Source of the DNA: Rhizobium sp. CG5
GTDB lineage: Bacteria > Pseudomonadota > Alphaproteobacteria > Rhizobiales > Rhizobiaceae
Direction: 5' to 3'
Assembly: GCF_023701945.1 (NCBI RefSeq)
Contig: NZ_JABAEF010000003.1
Span: 1-64,000 of the forward strand
DNA length: 64,000 nt
Every line of letters begins with the position of its first letter. Position 1 is the stretch's first letter. The translations under genes and the position numbers were made by a program. The notes under the pieces were generated by a model. The model did not search any database and was not told the origin of the DNA. It worked only from the letters and a program-made list of their open reading frames with translations. Positions 52,572-61,963 of the stretch are shown one piece after another.

Positions 52572-53366
52572 ATGCAGCCAGTACCCCGATCGGCGCCGAT
52601 GACAGAGCTAGATTTCCGCCACCGGCTGCGCCGGCTCTATATCGGCCAGGACAAGGCGGCGATCCGCTTCCAGATCGCGCTGACGCTGGTGGATCTCGCC
52701 ATCATCGCCTTCTTCATCCTCGGCCCCTATCTGCGCGCCGGCCCGAGCTATCTGATCATCGATTACCTGATCGCCGCCTGGATCGCCGCGGAACTGACCG
52801 CCCGCGCCATCATCGCCCGCGACCTGAAGGACTGGCTGAAGCGGCCGATCATCTGGGTGGATTTCATCATCCTCGGCACGCTGCTCTTCCCCGACCTGCT
52901 CTACAGCTTCGCCTTCTTAAGGGCGATGCGCATCTGGGCAATCGGCGAGAGCACGCTGCTGCGGGTCATTCTGCGGCGCCTCGGCCAGAGCCATCTCGGC
53001 GACGTCATCCGCGCCGTGATCAATGCGCTGGTCTTCCTGTTCATGGCGACCGGCTTCGTCTACACGTTTTTCTTCTATCGCCGGGACGGCATCGAAGGCT
53101 TTGTCGATGCGCTCTATTTCACCGTCGCGACCGTCACCACGACAGGCTTCGGCGATATCACCCTGCCCGGCACGCTCGGCAAGCTGACCTCGATCGTCAC
53201 CATGATCGTCGGCATCTCGCTGTTCGTGCGGCTTGCCCAGGCCATTGTCCGGCCCTTCAAGGTCACCTTTCCCTGCCCGCAATGCGGGCTCAGCCGCCAC
53301 GATGCCGACGCCGTGCACTGCAAGGCCTGCGGCCATGTGCTGAACATTCCCGACGAAGGCCTGTAA
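52572..53366 (+). CDS. Potassium-channel-like protein with a C-terminal zinc ribbon
   Basis: 264 aa from the ATG at 52572 (GGAAA upstream); ATGs at 52554 and 52599 are alternatives. About six helices are present, a voltage-sensor-like part (residues 35-140, with FLRAMRIWAIGESTLLRVILRRL as an Arg-bearing helix) and a pore with filter VTTTGFGDI (188-196). The cytosolic end holds CPQCGLSRHDADAVHCKACG (C235, C238, C250, C253), a zinc-ribbon. The Thr-Gly-Phe-Gly-Asp filter predicts K+ selectivity. The zinc ribbon is unusual for a channel. Confidence 0.85.
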   Translation: MQPVPRSAPMTELDFRHRLRRLYIGQDKAAIRFQIALTLVDLAIIAFFILGPYLRAGPSYLIIDYLIAAWIAAELTARAIIARDLKDWLKRPIIWVDFIILGTLLFPDLLYSFAFLRAMRIWAIGESTLLRVILRRLGQSHLGDVIRAVINALVFLFMATGFVYTFFFYRRDGIEGFVDALYFTVATVTTTGFGDITLPGTLGKLTSIVTMIVGISLFVRLAQAIVRPFKVTFPCPQCGLSRHDADAVHCKACGHVLNIPDEGL

Positions 53367-53379
53367 CGCCGGCCGTCCG

Positions 53380-53835
53380 TCAGTCCGAGGGATCGAGCCG
53401 CTTGCGGAAATAGACGACGCGCTGCGTCTCCTCGAAGCCTAGCGCCCGGTGCATGGCATGCGACGCTGAATTGCCCAGATCCGCATCGGAGGCCAGTTCC
53501 TGCACGCCCTTGTGCCGGGCCCACTCGATGACCGCCGCCACAAGGCCGGCCGCCACCCCTTGGCCCCGGAACTGCGGGCTGACCACGATGCCTTCGAGAA
53601 AGGCGACCGGCGAGGTCTCGCAACCATTCACATAGTCGGTGCGCAGGCTGGCCTCGGCAAGGCCGATCACCTCTCCCGCCTCACCATGACAGACAAACGC
53701 CGCCAGCCGGTCCGGCTCGTCCAGCGTGGCGCGGATCTCGACCCGGTGATCGGCAAGCGACGTCTGCGGCCAGAGCAGATGGCGCAGCGCCGTCCAGGCC
53801 TCGAGTTGGTCGATGCCGGCCGGCTCTACGCGCAT
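53380..53835 (-). CDS. GNAT acetyltransferase resembling aminoglycoside 6'-N-acetyltransferase
   Basis: 151 aa. LRTDYVNGCETSPVAFLEGIVVSPQFRGQGVAAGLVAAV carries the acetyl-CoA loop (RGQGVA). ELASDADLGNSASHAMHRALGFEETQRVVYFRKRL matches the AAC(6') branch closely. AGGAGG precedes the ATG. In chromosomal settings such enzymes are often weak or silent with respect to resistance, so the natural substrate is uncertain. It converges on the channel gene with 13 bases between stops and follows the alpha-glucosidase gene. Confidence 0.82.
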   Translation of the reverse strand: MRVEPAGIDQLEAWTALRHLLWPQTSLADHRVEIRATLDEPDRLAAFVCHGEAGEVIGLAEASLRTDYVNGCETSPVAFLEGIVVSPQFRGQGVAAGLVAAVIEWARHKGVQELASDADLGNSASHAMHRALGFEETQRVVYFRKRLDPSD

Positions 53836-53853
53836 GTCAACACCTCCTGCAGG

Positions 53854-55524
53854 TCAAAGCCGCGCACAAAAGCCGTCCAGCGTCGGCAGATGCACGACTT
53901 GGCCCTTGATCGTGCCAAGGCAGCCCGGCAGCGCCAAGGCTTCCTTGACCTTGATATCGGCCGGCAGCGTCACCTCCTGCGGCCCGCGGCGCATGTTGAA
54001 CACGAACAGCAGGCGCTCGCCGGCCTTTTCGCGGGTGAAGGCCAGCACGTCTTCCTTGGTCTTGATGAACTGCATGTCGCCGTCGATCATCGGCGCATGC
54101 GCCTTGCGGAAGGCCAAGGTCTCCCGGTAATGGGCGAGCACCGAGTCCGGCATTTTTTCCTGGGCGTCGACGGAAAGCGCCTGATGCTCCGCCGGCACCG
54201 GTAGCCATGGCGTGCCGGTGGTGAAGCCGGCATGGGCACTGCCGCTCGACCAGACCATCGGTGTGCGGCAGCCGTCGCGGCCCTTGAAGGACGGCCAGAA
54301 GCGGATGCCATAGGGATCGCGTAGATCCTCGAAGGCGAGATCCGCCTCGGTAAGGCCCAGTTCCTCGCCCTGGTAGAGGCAGATGGAACCGCGTAGCGCC
54401 GACAGGATGCTGATCGACAGTTTGGCGACCCGCACCACCTCCAGCGGCCCCTCGATGAACCGGGTGACATGACGGATCACGTCATGGTTGGAAAAGGCCC
54501 AGCACACCCAGCCATCGGCCACCATGGTCTGGAATGCCGTGACGCAGTCGCGGATATGGGTCGGCGTGAAGCCCGGCCCCAGCAGGTCGAAGGTGTAGCA
54601 CATATGCAGCTTGTCGCCGCCGCCGGTATAATCGGCCAGTGTCTTCAGCGAGCGGGCGCCGTCGCCCACCTCGCCGACCGTCGCCCGGCCGTCGTACTGG
54701 TCGAGCAGGGCGCGCAGCCGCCGCAGGAAATCGAGATTTTCCGGCTGCGTCTTGTCGTAGAGGTGGTTCTGCATGCCATAGGGATTGACATCCGGCGCAT
54801 CGAGGCCGGGCGCATCGTCTTCGTTCTTGGCGAGCGGCGGGTTGTCGCGCAATTCCTTGTCGTGGAAATAGTAGTTGACCGTATCGAGGCGAAAACCGTC
54901 GACGCCGCGATCCAGCCAGAATTTCACGGTGTCCAGCACGGCATCCTGCACATCCGGATTGTGGAAATTGAGATCCGGCTGCGAGCCGAGGAAATTGTGC
55001 AGGTAATATTGCCGGCGCTGCCCCTCCCATTCCCAGGCCGGACCACCGAAGATCGACATCCAGTTGTTCGGCGCTGTGCCATCCGGCTTGGCCGGACCCC
55101 AGACATACCAGTCTGCCTTGGGATTGCTGCGGCTGGAGCGGCTCTCGATGAACCAGGGATGGCGATCGGAAGTGTGGGAAATCACCTGGTCGATGATGAC
55201 CTTGATCCCCAGCCGATGGGCTTCCTTCATCATCTCGTCGAAATCGGCCAGCGTCCCGAACATCGGATCGACGTCGCAGTAATCGGCGACGTCATAGCCC
55301 ATGTCGGCCATCGGCGAGGTGAAGAACGGCGACAGCCAGATGGCATCGACACCGAGCGAGGCGATATAGGGTAGCCGCTCCGTCACCCCCTTCAGGTCGC
55401 CGATACCGTCACCATTGGTGTCCTGGAACGAGCGCGGATAGACCTGATAGATCACCGCACCCCGCCACCAGTCGGCATTGGTTTTGGTTTTTGGGGATGT
55501 ACTTTTGCGGGGGGAATTTGCCAT
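53854..55524 (-). CDS. GH13 alpha-glucosidase
   Basis: 556 aa. Catalytic residues are the nucleophile D214 (GFRLDTVNYY), acid/base E285 (TVGEVGDG) and D348 (FSNHDVIRH), with QVYPRSFQDTNGDGIGDLKG at the start. This layout is that of oligo-1,6-glucosidase/AglA-type cytosolic alpha-glucosidases. No sugar ABC transporter (such as aglEFG) adjoins it, so the sugar is unknown. AGGAT precedes the ATG at 55524. The frame stays open to 56001 but that part is antisense to the next gene. Confidence 0.92.
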   Translation of the reverse strand: MANSPRKSTSPKTKTNADWWRGAVIYQVYPRSFQDTNGDGIGDLKGVTERLPYIASLGVDAIWLSPFFTSPMADMGYDVADYCDVDPMFGTLADFDEMMKEAHRLGIKVIIDQVISHTSDRHPWFIESRSSRSNPKADWYVWGPAKPDGTAPNNWMSIFGGPAWEWEGQRRQYYLHNFLGSQPDLNFHNPDVQDAVLDTVKFWLDRGVDGFRLDTVNYYFHDKELRDNPPLAKNEDDAPGLDAPDVNPYGMQNHLYDKTQPENLDFLRRLRALLDQYDGRATVGEVGDGARSLKTLADYTGGGDKLHMCYTFDLLGPGFTPTHIRDCVTAFQTMVADGWVCWAFSNHDVIRHVTRFIEGPLEVVRVAKLSISILSALRGSICLYQGEELGLTEADLAFEDLRDPYGIRFWPSFKGRDGCRTPMVWSSGSAHAGFTTGTPWLPVPAEHQALSVDAQEKMPDSVLAHYRETLAFRKAHAPMIDGDMQFIKTKEDVLAFTREKAGERLLFVFNMRRGPQEVTLPADIKVKEALALPGCLGTIKGQVVHLPTLDGFCARL

Positions 55525-55653
55525 TGTGGGATCCTGCGGCTGGAGCGTGGCGGGTCGTTGAAGGCCTTGAGCTTTGTGAATATAGGCAAACGACCACGGC
55601 TGGCCAGTGCAGAACCGGCCTTTTGTGACGAACCGGCCCGGAGGGACACGACC

Positions 55654-56694
55654 ATGAGCGATGATCTGCTGCTCTCGCTGGCCGACATCGAGGCCCTGGT
55701 GCAAGACGCCTGCACGGCCTGCGGCATGACCGACGCTGCCGCCGCGTCGCTGACCGCGGCCACCATTTCCGCCGAGGCCAGCGGCAACCGCGCCGTCGGC
55801 CTGTCGCACCTGCTCGACTATCTGAAGGGCCTGGAAGACGGGCGGATCGACGGACAGGCCGCACCGCGGATCAGCTCGCCGGCCCCAGCCCTCGTCAAGA
55901 TCGATGCAAGGCGCGGCATCGCCCAATACGGCTTCGATCTCGCCTTCGACGACCTGACCACCCGCGCCAGAACCTTCGGCATTGCGCTTCTGTCGCAGCA
56001 CAACAGCTATACGACGGGAGAGCTCGGCTATTATCCGTGGCGGCTGGCAAAGGCCGGCCTGGCGGCGATCGCCGTCACCAACGGCCCGGCGCTGATGACG
56101 GTGCCGGGCGGGCGGAGACCGGTTTACTGCACCAATCCGCTGGCCTTTGCCGCACCCCGCGCCAACGGTCCGCCGCTGCTGATCGACCAGTCCAGCAGCA
56201 GCACGGCCTTTGTCAACATTCGCGCCGCCGCCGCGGCTGGCACAAGCCTGGCCGAAGGCTGGGCGGTCGATGGACAGGGACAGCCGACCACCGATGCGAG
56301 CGAGGCTCTGAAAGGCGCGTTGCTGACCTTCGGCGGCAGCCGCGGCGCCAACCTGGCCCTGATGGTCGAAGTCATGGCCGCCGGGCTTGGCGCTGCCAAC
56401 TGGTCGATGGATGCGCCGGGCTTTGAAGCCGGCGCCGACAGTCCCGGTTCAGGCCTCGTGGTCATTGCCATATCACCGGCCCTGCTCGATCCGGCCTTCG
56501 AAACCCGGCTGGACGAGCAGCTTCGACGGCTGTCCGGCGAAGGCGTGCATATCCCCGGCCGGGACAAGGCCGCCAGGCTGGACGAAGCACAGAAGGCGGG
56601 CCTGCGCCTGTCGCGCAAACTCGTCGAAACCCTGCGTTCTCCGGTGACCGATGCGGCATTTGCGGCGAAAGGGCCGGCTGACATCAAACTGTAA
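55654..56694 (+). CDS. LDH2/MDH2-family (YlbC-type) NAD(P)-dependent oxidoreductase
   Basis: 346 aa. The family's catalytic Ser-His appears as GLSHLLDYL (S51, H52), with QHNSYTTGELGYYPWRLAKAGLAAIAVTNGPALM in the cofactor domain. Members include malate/lactate, ureidoglycolate and delta-1-pyrroline-2-carboxylate reductases. The choice is not decidable here. GGAGGGAC precedes the ATG at 55654. It is divergent from the alpha-glucosidase gene. Confidence 0.9.
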   Translation: MSDDLLLSLADIEALVQDACTACGMTDAAAASLTAATISAEASGNRAVGLSHLLDYLKGLEDGRIDGQAAPRISSPAPALVKIDARRGIAQYGFDLAFDDLTTRARTFGIALLSQHNSYTTGELGYYPWRLAKAGLAAIAVTNGPALMTVPGGRRPVYCTNPLAFAAPRANGPPLLIDQSSSSTAFVNIRAAAAAGTSLAEGWAVDGQGQPTTDASEALKGALLTFGGSRGANLALMVEVMAAGLGAANWSMDAPGFEAGADSPGSGLVVIAISPALLDPAFETRLDEQLRRLSGEGVHIPGRDKAARLDEAQKAGLRLSRKLVETLRSPVTDAAFAAKGPADIKL

Positions 56695-56884
56695 TCATAC
56701 CATCACATAAAGCGGGGCATCACGACGAAGGTGGAATCAAACCGCCGGCGGCCCAAGGCAGAACCCGGTCCCAGGCAACGTTTGCTTGAGGCCATCGTCC
56801 CGACGATCCAGACACCCTGCGGCAACGGACGGACATGCCGAAAACCTCTCGTCGGCCCATGCACATGAAGGTAGCGGCCACGCC

Positions 56885-57937
56885 ATGCTGAGATTGACCC
56901 TCGTGACGGATGCCTGGCACCCCCAGGTCAACGGCGTCGTCCGCTCCATCGAGAACACCAATGCGGTTCTGGCCCGCATGGGCGTCGAGGTCTCCATGGT
57001 GACCCCTCAGCCGTTTCGCAGCATTCCGATGCCGACCTATCCGGAAATCCGCCTGTCGCTGGCAAGCTATGGCCAGATCGCCCGTTTGATCGAGTCCCAG
57101 CAGCCGACCTTCCTGCACATCGCCACCGAAGGGCCGCTCGGACTGATGGCGCGGCGCTGGTGCCTGAAGAACGGCATGCCGTTTTCCACCAGCTATCACA
57201 CCCGCTTTCCCGAATATGTGGCGACGCGCGTGCCGGTGCCGCTTGGCTGGCTCTATGCCTATGTTCGCTGGTTCCACAATCGCGGCGGCGCCTGCATGGT
57301 GGCGACCGAAAGCCTGCGCCGCGAACTGGAGGGCAAGGGCCTCACCAATCTGTGCCTGTGGAGCCGCGGTATCGACACCACGCTGTTCCACCCCGCTCCG
57401 CTCGAAGACAGACCCTTCGACCTGCCGCGCCCGCTCTACATGACCGTCGGTCGGGTGGCGGTGGAGAAGAACCTGCCGGCCTTTCTCGATCTCGACCTGC
57501 CCGGCTCGAAAGTGGTGATCGGCGACGGCCCGGCCCGCGCCGAGTTGCAAGCCCGCTATCCCGATGTGCTGTTTACCGGCGTGAAATTCGGCAGGGAGCT
57601 GGCGGCCGCCTATGCGCAGGCCGATGTCTTCGTGTTTCCGTCAAAGACCGACACCTTCGGCAACACCATTCTGGAAGCGCTCGCCTCCGGCGTGCCGGTC
57701 GCCGCCTTTCCGGTGACCGGTCCGGTCGACATCCTCACGCCGGAAAGCCAGGCCGGCGCGCTCGACGACGATCTGGCGCTCGCCTGCCGAAAGGCACTCG
57801 ACTGCTCGCGCGAAGCGGCCCGCAAACTCGCCGAAACCTATTCCTGGGAGGCGGCAACCCGGCAGTTCTTCGACAATGTCCAGGCCGCCAAGGCGCAAGG
57901 CCAGAAACGCAGCCTGCTGCGCCGCCGCTACGTGTGA
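56885..57937 (+). CDS. GT4-family glycosyltransferase
   Basis: 350 aa. An N-terminal nucleotide-sugar fold starts LTLVTDAWHPQVNGVVRSIENT. The C-terminal half has VGRVAVEKNLPAFLDL, VFVFPSKTDTFGNTILEALASGVPVAAFP (the EX7E-type donor site). It is most like the alpha-mannosyltransferase/diacylglycerol glycosyltransferase group, including the Agrobacterium glycolipid synthase made under phosphate stress. A role in membrane glycolipid synthesis is possible but not shown. The ATG at 56885 has no strong ribosome site. Confidence 0.85.
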   Translation: MLRLTLVTDAWHPQVNGVVRSIENTNAVLARMGVEVSMVTPQPFRSIPMPTYPEIRLSLASYGQIARLIESQQPTFLHIATEGPLGLMARRWCLKNGMPFSTSYHTRFPEYVATRVPVPLGWLYAYVRWFHNRGGACMVATESLRRELEGKGLTNLCLWSRGIDTTLFHPAPLEDRPFDLPRPLYMTVGRVAVEKNLPAFLDLDLPGSKVVIGDGPARAELQARYPDVLFTGVKFGRELAAAYAQADVFVFPSKTDTFGNTILEALASGVPVAAFPVTGPVDILTPESQAGALDDDLALACRKALDCSREAARKLAETYSWEAATRQFFDNVQAAKAQGQKRSLLRRRYV

Positions 57938-57939
57938 AG

Positions 57940-57970
57940 AAGCCGCCTATCGCTTCTTGCGGCGGTTTTC
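57940..57970 (+). terminator. Terminator of the glycosyltransferase gene, inside the der 3' end
   Basis: AAGCCGCC and GGCGGTTT flank a loop and are followed by TTTC. It starts two bases after the plus-strand stop and overlaps the last codons of der on the other strand. Confidence 0.6.
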
Positions 57971-59374
57971 GAAGGGGTTTTCAGACGCCTTCAGGTGAAT
58001 GCGGATCGGCACGCCCGGCAGCTTGAAATCGTTGCGCAGGCCGTTGGTCAGGAAGCGGATATAGGATTCCGGCACCGATTCCGGCCGCGTGCAGGAAATC
58101 ATGAAGCCCGGTGGGCGGGCCTTGACCTGGGTCATGTATTTCAGCTTCAAACGGCGGCCGGAGACGGCCGGTGGCGGATGCTGGATCTGCTGGGTCTCAA
58201 GCCATTTGTTCAGCTTCGCCGTCGAGATGCGGCGGTTCCACACCATGTCCGTGTCGATGATCGACTGCATCAGCCGGTCGAGGCCATAGCCGGTCTGGCC
58301 GGCAATCGGCACGGCGCGGATGCCGCGGGCCTGCGGCAGCAGCCGTTCGGTCTTTTCGCGCAGGTCGGCCAGGACGGCCTGGGTGTCCTCGACCAGATCC
58401 CACTTGTTGAAGGCCAGCACCGCGGCGCGGCCCTCGCGCATCACCAGGTCGACCAGCTGCAGATCCTGCTTTTCGAAGGGAATGGTGGCATCGAAAACGA
58501 TGACCACCAGTTCGGCAAAGCGGATGGACCGAATGCTGTCGGCGACGGAGAGCTTTTCAAGCTTTTCCTGGACACGCGCCTTCTTGCGCATGCCGGCCGT
58601 GTCGAACATCTTGATGGTGCGGCCGCGCCAGTCCCATTGCACCGAGATGCTGTCGCGGGTAATGCCGGCTTCAGGCCCGGTCAACAGCCGGTCCTCGCCG
58701 AGGAAGCGGTTGATCAGCGTCGACTTGCCGGCATTCGGACGGCCGATAATCGCCACCCGCAACGGCTTGGTATCGTCATATTCCGGTTCATGGTCGTCGT
58801 CCTCGACATCCACGTCGGCATCGGCCCGGATATCGACATCGGTCACCGCCTCGTCGAACTCCGGCGGAAAGGCCCGCTCCTCGCCGAGGGCCTCAACGAT
58901 GGCGTCGCGCAGGTCGATCATGCCCTGGCCATGTTCGGCCGAAATCGGGCAAGGCTCGCCAAGGCCGAGTGTGAAGGCGTCGTAGAAACCGCCTTCGGAG
59001 CCCTTGGCTTCGGACTTGTTGGCGACCAGCACGACCGGCTTGCCGCGCCGGCGCAGCATGTCGGCCAGCGTCTGGTCGGCCGGCGTCAGGCCGGCCTTGG
59101 CATCCACCACGAACAGCGTGAGATCCGCCTCGTCGATCGCCGCTTCTGTCTGCAGCCACATGCGGCCCTGCAGCGTATCCGGACCCGATTGCTCGAGACC
59201 GGCCGTATCGATGATGGTGAAACGCAGGTCGATGAGCTTGGCATCGCCCGGGCGACGGTCGCGGGTCACCCCCGGCGTGTCGTCGACAAGCGCCAGCTTC
59301 TTTCCGACCAGACGGTTGAAAAGCGTGGATTTGCCGACATTGGGGCGCCCGACGATGGCGACTGTAAAGTTCAT
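57947..59374 (-). CDS. der: Ribosome-assembly GTPase Der (EngA)
   Basis: 475 aa. Two GTPase domains in tandem have P-loops GRPNVGKST (9-17) and GRPNAGKST (near 212). The linker between them is acidic. The C-terminal KH-like domain ends in a basic tail ([10 protein letters not shown]). It is needed for 50S subunit assembly. The upstream ribosome site is weak. The TPR gene at 59412 precedes it on the same strand by 37 bases, so they probably form one unit. Confidence 0.97.
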   Translation of the reverse strand: MNFTVAIVGRPNVGKSTLFNRLVGKKLALVDDTPGVTRDRRPGDAKLIDLRFTIIDTAGLEQSGPDTLQGRMWLQTEAAIDEADLTLFVVDAKAGLTPADQTLADMLRRRGKPVVLVANKSEAKGSEGGFYDAFTLGLGEPCPISAEHGQGMIDLRDAIVEALGEERAFPPEFDEAVTDVDIRADADVDVEDDDHEPEYDDTKPLRVAIIGRPNAGKSTLINRFLGEDRLLTGPEAGITRDSISVQWDWRGRTIKMFDTAGMRKKARVQEKLEKLSVADSIRSIRFAELVVIVFDATIPFEKQDLQLVDLVMREGRAAVLAFNKWDLVEDTQAVLADLREKTERLLPQARGIRAVPIAGQTGYGLDRLMQSIIDTDMVWNRRISTAKLNKWLETQQIQHPPPAVSGRRLKLKYMTQVKARPPGFMISCTRPESVPESYIRFLTNGLRNDFKLPGVPIRIHLKASENPFENRRKKR

Positions 59375-59411
59375 CTAACGTGTCTTTCTGCCTTGTGCCG
59401 CGGTGACGCGA

Positions 59412-60083
59412 TCAGGGCGCCTTGCCCGAAGCGGCAATATTGTCGAGCAATGCCTGGGCACGGGTCGCGACATTGCGCGGCGCCTCGGCATCCTCGGTGA
59501 TCTGTTCGAACCATTCGCGGGCCCGCACCATGTCGCCGGCCTTGTAGGCCGACAGTCCCAGCGCCTCGCGCGCCGAATGGCGCAGCGCATTGAGCGGTGT
59601 CGCCATGGATTCCACCTCGGCGGACACCTGTTCGTACGTACCTGTGTCGATCAGCAGCCAGGCGGCGCGCATCCGCGCCACGCTGCGGACCACGTCCATG
59701 ACGCTGGTATCCTTGCCGATCGCCGAGAATGCGGCAATGGCGCCTGAGGTATCGCCCTTTTCAGCCATGACAGTCGCCGCCCGCAGGCGCGCCAGCACCG
59801 GATAGGCCCCATGACCTTCCTTCTCCAGCACGGCAAGCACCGCCAGCGCATCCTCGCTCTTGCCTTCATTGGCCAGCTTCAGGGCTGTCAGGAACCGGTC
59901 GCCGGAGACCGAAGCCCGGCCCTCGTGCCAATATTCATAACCGCGATAGGCAGCCGTGCCGACCACGATCAATACGGCCACGCCGATGATGATCAGACCG
60001 AACCGCTTCCATACGGACTGCATCTGTTCGGAGCGAAGCTCTTCATTGACTTCGCGAATAAAGCTGTCGTTGTTGTCAACCAT
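59412..60083 (-). CDS. YfgM-like TPR membrane protein
   Basis: 223 aa. One membrane helix (FGLIIIGVAVLIVVGTAAY) near residue 30 is followed by a periplasmic TPR-type helical repeat domain. This matches YfgM, which in gammaproteobacteria lies beside bamB and der and assists SecYEG-linked folding. Here it is directly upstream of der, the conserved neighbourhood. bamB itself is not between them. Confidence 0.88.
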   Translation of the reverse strand: MVDNNDSFIREVNEELRSEQMQSVWKRFGLIIIGVAVLIVVGTAAYRGYEYWHEGRASVSGDRFLTALKLANEGKSEDALAVLAVLEKEGHGAYPVLARLRAATVMAEKGDTSGAIAAFSAIGKDTSVMDVVRSVARMRAAWLLIDTGTYEQVSAEVESMATPLNALRHSAREALGLSAYKAGDMVRAREWFEQITEDAEAPRNVATRAQALLDNIAASGKAP

Positions 60084-60207
60084 GTCTATTTCCGGAGGTC
60101 CGGCCTTTTTAAGCGGATGTCATGCGTGAGCGGCCTTCTACCCCATTTTTCAGCCGTTGTAAGGGGTAGCCGGTCATTTCACCGTCATTGAGCCAATATG
60201 GCCGTGA

Positions 60208-60795
60208 TTACGAGGCCAGCATCGGCAGCGGAGCCACCCCGATCAGCCATACATGCAGCTTCCAGATGAAGGCAGCCCAGACCAGCGTACCGACCACCGC
60301 CGCGATCAGATCGTAGCGTCCCGACACGAAGGGCCGCAGCACCACCTCGCCGGCCTTCTGGCGGCGCTTCAGCACGATCCTGAGGATCACGCCCCAGGCG
60401 AGAAACGAGACAAACAGCAGGACCGAGCGCAGATCGCCGTTCGACAGCAGATGCGCCAGCGCCCAGATCTTGACCGACAGCACCATGGGATGTTTGGTCT
60501 TGGCGGCGATATGCCCGGCCGGGATGACGCTGGCGACCAGACAGATCATCGCAAACAGCATCAGCGTGACGCTCAGATGCGCCATGCCGGCCGGCGGATA
60601 CCAGAGATTGATGACCGGCGCGATGCTCCAGCCATAGATCAGCACGATGAGCGAAACGACGCTCAGCACCGAATAGGCGCCTTTCCAGCCCTGCTCGCCA
60701 AGCCTGGCGATCATTGCCGCGCGAAACCCAGGGGCCACCACGCGGATCATATGCGTGCCGAGAAAAAGTACGATCCCGATGATCAGAACTGTCAT
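60208..60795 (-). CDS. NnrU family membrane protein
   Basis: 195 aa. About six helices are visible, with GTHMIRVVAPGFRAAM at the start, WYPPAGMAHLSVTLM in the middle and HPMVLSVKIWALAHLLSNGD, a signature block of NnrU. NnrU is linked to nitric-oxide metabolism in denitrifiers, but many rhizobia carry it apart from denitrification genes, as here. It is divergent from the polysaccharide deacetylase gene with about 130 bases between starts. Confidence 0.9.
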   Translation of the reverse strand: MTVLIIGIVLFLGTHMIRVVAPGFRAAMIARLGEQGWKGAYSVLSVVSLIVLIYGWSIAPVINLWYPPAGMAHLSVTLMLFAMICLVASVIPAGHIAAKTKHPMVLSVKIWALAHLLSNGDLRSVLLFVSFLAWGVILRIVLKRRQKAGEVVLRPFVSGRYDLIAAVVGTLVWAAFIWKLHVWLIGVAPLPMLAS

Positions 60796-60924
60796 TGTCG
60801 AAGATCCCGTCCGTTGAATTGGTTACCCCATGCCCATAAGGCCGAAGGCTGGCAATTACCAGCGCGTTCAAAGCTTCGCCGCATTTCGATGACAGGAAAC
60901 CCGCTTGTTGATGCAAGGCTTGTC

Positions 60925-61929
60925 ATGTTTCGTACCGCTTTTTTTCTCTCGCTGCCGCTGGCCCTCGTTTTGTCCGCAACGCCAGACGCCAGGGCCGAAC
61001 CGGCCGCCGACCGGCCGAAACAGATGCTGATCGTCTCCTTCGACGGGGTGGCCGACAACCGGCTCTGGGTCAAAAGCCGCGACATCGCCCGCCGCTCCAA
61101 TGCCCATTTCACTTACTTTCTGTCCTGCGCCCATCTCATCCCACGCGCCGACGCCAAAACCTATCAGGCGCCGGGCCAGAAAGCCGGCCGCTCCAATGTC
61201 GGCTTTGCGCCGAACCCGCAGGATGTTGCCGTGCGGCTCGACCAGATCTGGCAGGCCCATCTGGAAGGCCACGAGATCGGCAACCACACCTGCGGCCATT
61301 TCGACGGCAAGGATTGGTCGAAGGCCGACTGGCTGCAGGAATTTGAAAGCTTCGACCGGGTTGTGACCAATGCCTGGACGGCCAATGGCGTCGGAGACCG
61401 GGAGCCGCAGGGCTGGGCCCATTTCGTGCAACAGGACATCCGCGGCATGCGCGCCCCCTATCTGTCGGAAACGCCTGAACTGGTCGCGGCCGAGAAGGCG
61501 GCCGGCTTTGCCTATGATGCAAGCCCGGTTGCCCGCGGCCCGCAATATCCCGAGGACGATGGCCGCCTGGCGCGCTTCGGCCTGCCGCTGATCCCCGAAG
61601 GCCCGAAGCAACGCCGCATCGTCGGCATGGACTATAATCTGTTCGTGCGTCATTCGGCCGGCCTCGACCATCCCTCGCGCTCCACCGAATTCGAGGACCG
61701 CGCCTATCAAGCCTTCCGGGCCGCCTTCGATGCCCAATATGACGGAGAGCGCCTGCCGCTGCAGCTCGGCTTCCACTTCGTCGAAATGAACGGCGGCGCC
61801 TATTGGCGGACCATGGAACGGCTGGTGACCGAAGTCTGTCCTCGCGCCGATGTCGCCTGCGTGACGTATTCGCAGGCGCTGGAGATGAGCCGCGACCGGC
61901 AGGCGGTCGCGAGGGCTTCGGGGCTTTAA
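60925..61929 (+). CDS. Secreted polysaccharide deacetylase
   Basis: 334 aa. A signal peptide ends DARA. The NodB-type motifs are VSFDGVADN (D40), HEIGNHTCGHFDGKDW with metal ligands H121 and H125, and LQLGFHFVEM near the end. Such enzymes remove N-acetyl groups from chitin, peptidoglycan or exopolysaccharide; the target is unknown. The ATG at 60925 has AAGG six bases upstream; upstream in-frame codons are antisense to NnrU. Confidence 0.88.
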   Translation: MFRTAFFLSLPLALVLSATPDARAEPAADRPKQMLIVSFDGVADNRLWVKSRDIARRSNAHFTYFLSCAHLIPRADAKTYQAPGQKAGRSNVGFAPNPQDVAVRLDQIWQAHLEGHEIGNHTCGHFDGKDWSKADWLQEFESFDRVVTNAWTANGVGDREPQGWAHFVQQDIRGMRAPYLSETPELVAAEKAAGFAYDASPVARGPQYPEDDGRLARFGLPLIPEGPKQRRIVGMDYNLFVRHSAGLDHPSRSTEFEDRAYQAFRAAFDAQYDGERLPLQLGFHFVEMNGGAYWRTMERLVTEVCPRADVACVTYSQALEMSRDRQAVARASGL

Positions 61930-61963
61930 GGCGTCCCAGGCTGACCGTTTTGAGTGCCGCCTA

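Noticed and set aside
60253..60924. Upstream extension of the polysaccharide deacetylase frame
   Set aside because: It is antisense to NnrU and would bury the signal peptide, which starts at 60925.
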